From: Marinilabiliales bacterium
GTDB taxonomy: Bacteria; Bacteroidota; Bacteroidia; Bacteroidales; ML635J-15
Reading direction: 5' to 3'
Assembly: GCA_002869385.1 (NCBI GenBank)
Contig: PKTB01000003.1
Coordinates: 1-64,000 of the forward strand
Length of the DNA stretch: 64,000 nt
The notes under the pieces were generated by a model. It did not search any database, was not told the DNA's origin, and saw only the letters and a list, made by a program, of their open reading frames with translations. The translations under genes were made by a program, and so were the position numbers. Numbering within the stretch: position 1 is the first letter of the stretch; each line of letters opens with the position of its first letter. Shown in pieces: positions 58,051 through 64,000 of the stretch.

Positions 58051-59520
58051 TTAATCTATAGGTTTTTTAAGCTTATTCTCTTGGTTTGCTTTTAAGATTT
58101 CAAATATTGGTTTTAGTTTAAACATCCCAAGAATGAATGCAAAAACAATGCTTATCGTTATTGATGCAAAAGCAGTGTAATACCATTGTACATTATCAAA
58201 TTTTAATTGCCAGTATAATAAAATGCTAATAGCAATAAATAAGCACAAGGATAAAATCAATTTATAATTAATCCTAAACTTGAATAGTTTAGTAGAAATC
58301 AAAAGTTGACTTATACCTGTTGCAATTTGAGTTACCATACTTGAAATAGCCGCTCCTAAAACCTGATATTTAGGAATCAGGATTAAATTTAAAACTATAT
58401 TAAGTATCATCCCTCCTGTTGCCATTATGTTAAGATATTTTAAGCTCCCATTTGCTGTTAGCAAGGTTCCGAAAATATATGTTGTACAAACTCCAGCAAA
58501 ACCAATTATAATAACACTAAGTACCTGAGAACTAACACTCACATGCTCCCAGTACATGAGGCTCATTATTTCTTCACTGTAAAATACACAAACACCAATC
58601 ATAGCAATTGCAGGCACTATAATCATAGAAAAAGAGAGTTTTGATAAATCCTCAACTGACTCTTTCTTTTTTAGCATTTTTGCAAACATAGGTAAAAGCA
58701 ATCCAGCAAATAAAAATCCAAACATAGATGCTGCCTCAAGAATTCTATATGCCTGAGCATAAATCCCGGCTTGTTCTTTCCCATCAGGTAAAAGGCGCTC
58801 CAACATTACAGAATCAATTCTATTGTAAAAAGCCATTAATAGAGTTAATAAAGCGTAAGGATAGCTCTGCTTTAAAAAGACTCTGAAAAATTCAAAATCA
58901 AAATTTAATTTGAAAAAATCTGCTTTACCTAAAACAATAAAAAAAGCAGTAATGGCAGTAAGTAGATATGCAGCAGTTTGGGATAGAACAAACAATTCTA
59001 TTTTCATCTGGTGATCGGTAAACCCACCCCAAATCAGAATTGAACAAAATATAATCATTAGTAACCTATCCAAAACCGAAATCATACTATCAGTTTTAAA
59101 ATACTGTAATCCACTAATATTCGATCTCAAATATAAAATCGTTGACAATAAGAACTGATTAAAAAGCAAAACCCCTAAAATCATCATCTGCCTTTTATCA
59201 TAACCAATAATAGTAGCGATAAGAACAGATAAAATGCCGTAAACCACAGCTAGTAAAAACTTTAAAGCTATAATATTTGAAAAGTGTTTACTTAAAATAC
59301 TAGGATTCTGAGCAATATTTCTGTTGTTAAAATTAATAATTCCCAAATCAAGAATTATATACAATATCATTGAAAAATTTAGTAGAGAGAAGTAAAACCC
59401 AAATTCAGATGCACCAACTATATTCTGAACAGACCTTTCTACACCAAATATCCAAAACGGCTTTACCAAAACGTTAAGGAAAAGCAGAAATATCAGATTT
59501 ATGACAAATTTCTTCTTCAA
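58051..59520 (-). CDS. MOP-superfamily polysaccharide flippase (Wzx-like)
   Basis: 489 residues, 12-14 transmembrane helices, with the usual Wzx wording: GASEFGFYFSLLNFSMILYI, ALLTLLMAFYNRIDSVMLER, YAQAYRILEAASMFGFLFAG and GLLLPMFAKMLKK. The family moves undecaprenyl-linked oligosaccharides across the inner membrane. It starts from its own promoter 75 bp upstream of the carbohydrate-binding-like gene and is the first gene of the presumed glycan locus. No glycosyltransferases lie next to it in this window. Confidence 0.85.
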   Translation of the reverse strand: MKKKFVINLIFLLFLNVLVKPFWIFGVERSVQNIVGASEFGFYFSLLNFSMILYIILDLGIINFNNRNIAQNPSILSKHFSNIIALKFLLAVVYGILSVLIATIIGYDKRQMMILGVLLFNQFLLSTILYLRSNISGLQYFKTDSMISVLDRLLMIIFCSILIWGGFTDHQMKIELFVLSQTAAYLLTAITAFFIVLGKADFFKLNFDFEFFRVFLKQSYPYALLTLLMAFYNRIDSVMLERLLPDGKEQAGIYAQAYRILEAASMFGFLFAGLLLPMFAKMLKKKESVEDLSKLSFSMIIVPAIAMIGVCVFYSEEIMSLMYWEHVSVSSQVLSVIIIGFAGVCTTYIFGTLLTANGSLKYLNIMATGGMILNIVLNLILIPKYQVLGAAISSMVTQIATGISQLLISTKLFKFRINYKLILSLCLFIAISILLYWQLKFDNVQWYYTAFASITISIVFAFILGMFKLKPIFEILKANQENKLKKPID

Positions 59521-59539
59521 GGGTATTACTTTAAAAACA

Positions 59540-59572
59540 CAAATATAATTCTTTTAGGCTTTCTTTTACAAA
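59540..59572 (-). promoter_or_regulatory. Bacteroidota-type promoter for the flippase gene
   Basis: On the minus strand TTTG (59572-59569), 21 nt, TATATTTG (59547-59540) match the consensus; it lies 20 bp before the start. Confidence 0.7.
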
Positions 59573-59747
59573 CAATTGCAATATGCTAACTCGAAAAATT
59601 TCAAAATTATTGCTTTTGGATTTTATTGTCGATTAATTTATCAAAACATATTCAAAAATATGGAATTTTATGCAGGAAAAGTTATTCAAAACTTAACATG
59701 TATTATCAAGCTTAAAATTGATTTTTCTAATTAATAATAATGTAGGG

Positions 59748-59777
59748 TTTGAACTTCCATATTTTTTATTATTTTTG
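59748..59777 (+). promoter_or_regulatory. Bacteroidota-type promoter for the EF-G-like gene
   Basis: TTTG (59748-59751), 18 nt, then TATTTTTG (59770-59777), close to the consensus, about 67 bp before the ATG. The divergent 323-bp region 59521-59843 otherwise holds nothing but AT-rich leader. Confidence 0.5.
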
Positions 59778-59843
59778 TCAGCCAATTAAATTTAGTAATA
59801 AATTGATATAAAATAACTTAAAATTTAAATCTAGTATTGTTAT

Positions 59844-61994
59844 ATGAAAACTTATCAAACCGACCAGATCAGGAACATTGCCCTTGTAGGTAATTCAGGT
59901 TCCGGTAAAACATCTCTTGCAGAGAGCATGTTACAAATAGGTGGGGTAATCAAAAGAAAAGGAGACATTGGTAGTAAAAACACTGTGTCTGATTATCGCC
60001 CTATAGAACAAGAAAACGAAAACTCACTTTTTTCAACAGTACTATATACTGAAATAGGAAATACAAAAATCAACATTCTCGACAATCCGGGCATGGATGA
60101 CTTTGTAGGAAACCTTGTTTCCTCATTATTTCCGGCGGATATTGCATTAATGCTAATAAATGCACAAAACGGAGTTGAAGTTGGAACTGAAATTCATAAC
60201 AGATATATTGATAAAGCTGGTAAACCAATGATTATTGCTGTAAATCACCTTGATCATGAAAAAACCAACTTTGACAAATCAATTGATAATATCAAAGAAA
60301 CTTTTGGTGGGAATGCTGTTGTTGCACAATTTCCAGTAGATGCAGGAGTTGATTTCACTTCAATTATCGATGTTATTACTAATAAAATGTACACTGTAAA
60401 AGGTGATAAGGTTGAAATAGCTGACATCCCTGCTGAGCATGCTGATAAAGCTGAGGAATACAAAACTGAGCTTATTGAAAAAGCTGCTGAGGCTGATGAA
60501 TCTCTTATGGAATTATTCTTTGAGAACGACACTCTTACTGAAGAAGAAATGATGAGAGGTATAGCTGCAGGTTTACCACAAAGAGGAATTTTTCCAATTT
60601 TCTGTATTAATGCAAGAAATGATCTTGGTGTAAAACGTCTACTTGAGTTTATCTCAGGCGTTACTCCTTCACCTGACAAATTTGAAGCAGTTAAGGACAC
60701 AGATGGCAATGATGTTGTATGCGATGCTAATGGAAAACCATTATTATTTATCTTTAAAGCATCAACTGAAGAACACATTGGCGAAATCTGTTACTTCAAA
60801 GTGTTACGCGGAACATTAACAGAAAGTATCGACTTATACAATCCTAAAACTAACGCTAAAGAAAGACTTTCATCTTTATTTGTTTGCGCTGGTAGAAATC
60901 GTGAGAAAGTAGAAAAACTTGTTGCCGGTGATATTGGAGCTACAGTTAAACTTAAAGCGACAAAAACTTGTCACACTTTAACAGCACCTGGAGATGATAC
61001 TCAAATTCCTGTTATTTCATGGCCAAATCCTAAATACAGAGTTGCTATCAAGCCTCTAAGTGAAGGTGACGAAGAAAAACTTGGTGAAGCGCTTAACAGA
61101 ATGAAAGACGAAGATCCAACTATTATTGTTGAGTATTCAAAAGAGCTTAAACAACTTATTGTTCAAGGACAAGGTGAATATCATTTAAATATACTTAAAT
61201 GGCATCTTGACAATCAGTTTAAAATTGAAACTGAATTCTTAAAGCCAAAAATTCAATATAGAGAAACCATTACTAAAAAAGCTGCTGCTGACTACCGTCA
61301 CAAAAAACAATCCGGTGGTGCTGGACAGTTTGGTGAAGTTCATCTGATTATTGAGCCATATACAGATGGAATGGCTGATCCAACAATGTTTAAAATTGAT
61401 TGTAAAGAAATTAAAATTTCTGTAAGAGGAAAAGAAGAACACAAACTTGAATGGGGTGGTAAATTAGAATATTTCAACTGTATCGTTGGTGGTTCTATCG
61501 ACGCTAGATTCCTTCCTGCAATCCTTAAAGGTATTATGGAAAAAATGGAAGAAGGTCCACTTACAGGTTCATACGCTCGTGATATCAGAGTTTTTGTAGT
61601 TGATGGTAAAATGCACCCTGTTGATTCAAATGAAATCTCTTTCAAACTTGCAGGACGTAATGCTTTTAGTGCAGCATTTAAATAAGCAGGTCCAAAAATT
61701 ATGGAACCGGTTTACAATCTTGAAGTTTTAGTCCCTGGTGACAGAATGGGTGATGTTATGAGTGACCTTCAAGGTCGTCGTGCTATTGTTCAGGGTATGA
61801 GTAGTGAAAAAGGATTTGAAAAAATCACTGCAAGAGTTCCTCTAGCTGAAATGAGTAACTATTCAACTGCGCTACGTTCTAACACAGGTGGCCGTGCAAT
61901 GTATGAAATGTCATTCTTTGAGTATCAGCAAGTACCACCAGACGTACAAGAGCAACTTCTTAAAGAATACGAAGAGAGTCAAGAAGAAGAATAA
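59844..61994 (+). CDS. EF-G-like translational GTPase, interrupted by in-frame TAA
   Basis: 717 codons in one frame. Domain order is as in elongation factor G: P-loop NSGSGKTSLAE, DNPGMDDFVG (G3), NHLDHEK (G4), domain II, then domains III-V (DYRHKKQSGGAGQFGEVHL, GSIDARFLPAILKGIM, YARDIRVFVVDGKMHPVDS). TAA at 61683-61685 follows AGRNAFSAAFK and precedes AGPKIMEPVYNLEV, the well-conserved opening of domain V, where other EF-Gs have Lys, Glu, Asn or similar. Domain V then continues (DRMGDVMSDLQGRRAIVQGM). The family typically has a second fusA-like gene in Bacteroidota. The G1 and G4 motifs differ from primary EF-G (NHLD for NKMD), so it may be a specialised paralogue. Loss of domain V would block ribosome function. 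Confidence 0.85.
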
Positions 61995-62014
61995 AAAGAA
62001 GAAATACCCACATA

Positions 62015-62045
62015 ACAAAAGCTGTCTATATAAGGCAGCTTTTGT
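62015..62045 (+). terminator. Rho-independent terminator after the EF-G-like gene
   Basis: Stem ACAAAAGCTG (62015-62024) / CAGCTTTTGT (62036-62045) with an 11-nt loop and T-rich tail. It lies 20 bp after the stop at 61994. Confidence 0.85.
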
Positions 62046-62108
62046 TTTATCACAAAGTAAACGTTTATAAATTCGATTTACTTTCGGCACAATATTTGAA
62101 AAAAAAGC

Positions 62109-62116
62109 TATATTTG
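62109..62116 (+). promoter_or_regulatory. Candidate -7 element for the lipoprotein cluster
   Basis: TATATTTG matches TAnnTTTG, 16 bp before the first lipoprotein ATG. The upstream -33 is only a partial match (TTTCG). Confidence 0.45.
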
Positions 62117-62132
62117 TGAAAACAAACTAGTT

Positions 62133-62597
62133 ATGAGATTCAAAGTAATATTAGTAATTAGCTTAATTTTTACTATTACGGCATGCACATATTATGAGCA
62201 TGGTCCAGTACTATCATTTAAGTAAGTAAAAACAAGACTCTCAGGAGAATGGGAGCTTACTGATGTAATAATTAATGACAAAACTGATGATGTTATTCTA
62301 GAAAATGAAAACGATATAACTTATCAATTTGTTGAGGATGGTAGCTTAATTATTAAAAGCAATAGTAATACCAGATCTATCCCGGATGTTATCAATGGAA
62401 CATGGGAACTTAATAATGATAAAACCTGTATCATATTGGATATAGATAATATCAATTCCGAAATTAGCATTCCCAAAGATGAAATGACTATTTTAAGGTT
62501 AACAGATGATGAATTGTGGATATATGACGAATGCTCAGCTTTAAGAGAGTCTGACTATATTACCGAAAGACGTTACAGAAAAATATCTAAACTATGA
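62133..62597 (+). CDS. Small lipoprotein, first of a tandem family, interrupted by in-frame TAA
   Basis: 155 codons, not called as one open frame because TAA (62223-62225) follows LSFK. N-terminus MRFKVILVISLIF with lipobox TACTYYEHGP. The frame continues VKTRLSGEWELTDVIINDKT, GTWELNNDKTCIILD and ends RYRKISKL. The YE.GP start and the RxxGxW motif are shared with the three following genes; the base lost at the stop aligns with Ser in the next paralogue. The stop TGA overlaps the ATG of the next gene by 3 bases (ATGA), supporting the full frame as the true gene. Lipocalin-like fold suspected. Confidence 0.75.
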
Positions 62598-63034
62598 AAA
62601 ATTACCTTATTGCAACTTTAATTGCTCTATTCGCTTTAGGTTTTACTTCTTGCAGTAAATACGAAGATGGTCCATTTATGAGCTTTTCTTCTCCTGAAAA
62701 AAGAATTGCCGGTGATTACACAGTTGAAGCTTACTATATCGATAACGAACTAATTACTCTTAATGAGATAGGAATAAGTCAATACAGATTGGTGTATAAC
62801 GAAGATGGTACTGGTACTAGTTATATCACAGTAAATGACTTTACGTCCGAAAGCGAATTCGAATGGGAATTAGACGAAAAGAAAGAGAACATTCGAGAAA
62901 GAGTAAAAGGACAAAATGATCAGTGGAGTGCCTGGAGTGAATATAAACAAGTTTTAAGATTAACTAAAACAGAGTTCTGGTTTATTGATAATAACTCTCA
63001 GGAAATAACAGAATTTAATTTAATTGAACAATAA
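62594..63034 (+). CDS. Small lipoprotein, tandem family member 2
   Basis: 146 residues. Lipobox in LGFTSCSKYEDGP, then SSPEKRIAGDYTVEAYYIDN and DEKKENIRERVKGQNDQW. Shares the YExGP motif after the lipid Cys, the R(I/L)xG start of strand 1, and the D-DKKENLR-like motif of its neighbours. Probable lipocalin-like small barrel anchored in the outer membrane. It follows gene 1 by a stop/start overlap and lies 68 bp before gene 3. Confidence 0.75.
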   Translation: MKNYLIATLIALFALGFTSCSKYEDGPFMSFSSPEKRIAGDYTVEAYYIDNELITLNEIGISQYRLVYNEDGTGTSYITVNDFTSESEFEWELDEKKENIRERVKGQNDQWSAWSEYKQVLRLTKTEFWFIDNNSQEITEFNLIEQ

Positions 63035-63102
63035 TAACAATTTTTGTTATATATTCGCATATAAATTATAAACTAGTACTAACTAAATTAAATTAAATTT
63101 TT

Positions 63103-63549
63103 ATGAAAAAATTTGCAATTATTTTAACTATTGTTGCTGCAACAGCAATGATTTTTTCTTCATGTGGTAAATACGAAGAAGGACCTGCGTTCTCACTTCT
63201 AACTAAAAAAGCTAGAATTACAGGTACATGGACTTTATCAGAAATGACAATTGATGGCGAAGTTCAAGATTTAGCAGGTATGACAACAACAACAGTTCTT
63301 GAAAAAGATGGAACAGGTTCAATGACTGCTTCATTTGGTGGATTTTCTTTCTCAGCTGACATAGAGTGGGAATTTGATGACACTAAAGAAAACTTAAGAA
63401 CAAGAACTTATGATGCTGACTCTGAGGAGTGGAGCGATTGGTCAGAAACTAAAATCACAAAACTTACAAACAGCGAATGCTGGATGGAAGATTCTGAAAC
63501 TGTAGGTGAAGTTACAGTTGTTACTGTTACTAAAATGACAAAAGAATAA
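63103..63549 (+). CDS. Small lipoprotein, tandem family member 3
   Basis: 148 residues. Lipobox in MIFSSCGKYEEGP, then KARITGTWTLSEMTIDGEVQ, DGTGSMTASFGGFSFSADIE, WEFDDTKENLRTRTY. High similarity to members 2 and 4. Ends in a Thr/Val-rich strand. AT-rich leader; may have its own promoter in the 68-bp gap. Confidence 0.8.
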   Translation: MKKFAIILTIVAATAMIFSSCGKYEEGPAFSLLTKKARITGTWTLSEMTIDGEVQDLAGMTTTTVLEKDGTGSMTASFGGFSFSADIEWEFDDTKENLRTRTYDADSEEWSDWSETKITKLTNSECWMEDSETVGEVTVVTVTKMTKE

Positions 63550-63553
63550 AAGT

Positions 63554-63973
63554 ATGAAAAAGCTTATTGTATTAAGCATCATTGCACTTTCTTTAGCTGC
63601 TACTTTTAGTGCGTGCACTACTTATGAAGAGGGACCTGCATTTACAGTTATTCCTGCAGAATCTCGTATTAAAGGAACTTGGAATCAAGTTGAGTGGTAT
63701 GTAAACGATGAACTTCAGGACAATACCTTTATCGTCAACTTTACATTCAATTCTGATGGTACCGGATCCCAAACAGTTACTTGGGGAGGTATTACAGATA
63801 CTAACGATATTGACTGGGAATTTAATGACGATAAAACTCTGATTATGTTCAAAAATACTGATGCTGAAGAATGGGATGAAGCTACAGTAAAAAGATTAAC
63901 TACTAAAGAATTATTGATTGTTGAAGACGCCGGACTATTCGGCATCTGGGAATTCAGATATGAAAAGGTTTAA
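63554..63973 (+). CDS. Small lipoprotein, tandem family member 4
   Basis: 139 residues. Lipobox in AATFSACTTYEEGP, then ESRIKGTWNQVEWYVNDELQ, SDGTGSQTVTWGG, DIDWEFNDDKTLIMFK. Starts 4 bp after the stop of member 3, so clearly co-transcribed. Complete; the window ends 27 bp later in an A-run that may begin a terminator. Confidence 0.8.
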   Translation: MKKLIVLSIIALSLAATFSACTTYEEGPAFTVIPAESRIKGTWNQVEWYVNDELQDNTFIVNFTFNSDGTGSQTVTWGGITDTNDIDWEFNDDKTLIMFKNTDAEEWDEATVKRLTTKELLIVEDAGLFGIWEFRYEKV

Positions 63974-64000
63974 TCGCAAATTATATTAAAAAAAAAGCTC

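Noticed and set aside
59521..59843. A possible small gene in the 323-bp divergent region
   Set aside because: No frame with start and sensible composition; only two promoter-like sites are visible.
1633..62225. Reassigned genetic code (a stop read as an amino acid)
   Set aside because: TAA, TAG and TGA all occur internally, and all three are also used as normal stops at many intact genes (for example lepA TAA, LytTR TAG, the 62133 lipoprotein TGA). A single code change cannot explain this.

Overview
The window is AT-rich chromosomal DNA from a member of the Bacteroidota, probably class Bacteroidia. The evidence is: at least six secreted proteins with type IX secretion (T9SS) C-terminal sorting domains (YPNP-like motif plus a final beta-rich segment); many short SPII lipoproteins; promoters of the TTTG-N19/21-TAnnTTTG type; a membrane LytTR regulator and TPR/AraC regulators; and a Bacteroidota-type second EF-G. 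I see no rRNA, tRNA, CRISPR array, transposase or prophage.

Layout. 1-3.1 kb: a multidomain secreted endonuclease I gene (minus strand, runs off the left edge) with 252-bp Ig-like tandem repeats. 3.3-11 kb: small secreted proteins, a papain-type T9SS protease and an apparent operon of beta-propeller-like secreted proteins. 11-13.3 kb: two related AraC-type regulators, one with TPRs and a membrane segment. 13.5-20.2 kb: barrel-like protein, lipoproteins, lipoate ligase, class V aminotransferase, MscS channel. 20.3-26 kb: Sir2 deacylase, amidohydrolase, PEGA-repeat protein and DegT aminotransferase, separated by degenerate heptamer arrays. 26.2-33.7 kb: T9SS surface protein, COG2403-type GTPase, lepA, M28 peptidase. 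33.7-39.4 kb: a three-gene surface operon ending in a 1510-residue fibre-like repeat protein. 39.5-48.1 kb: small membrane and lipoproteins, a five-gene operon ending in a LytTR regulator, and two secreted propeller proteins. 48.2-52.4 kb: pentapeptide protein, ferredoxin-nitroreductase, RDD protein, PhoR/PhoB-like two-component pair. 52.5-59.5 kb: a polysaccharide-type locus (MBOAT acyltransferase, GH16-like protein, lipoprotein, membrane-anchored carbohydrate-binding-like protein, MOP-family flippase). 59.8-64 kb: EF-G-like GTPase and a tandem family of four small lipoproteins.

Two patterns stand out. First, 11 of about 52 genes carry internal in-frame stop codons (14 in all: 8 TAA, 2 TAG, 4 TGA). 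I found no frameshift. The reading frame on the far side continues the same domain and in several cases ends in an overlap with the next gene. Possible causes are a mutator lineage, oxidative or consensus error in the assembly, or true readthrough; the sequence alone cannot choose between them. Second, three intergenic regions carry paired arrays of degenerate 7-bp repeats. These lie exactly at gene 3' ends and provide, or directly follow, the stop codons of five genes.

Most genes look like envelope and secretion-related functions (surface adhesion, nuclease, protease, polysaccharide export and acylation) mixed with housekeeping genes (lepA, EF-G-like, lplA).
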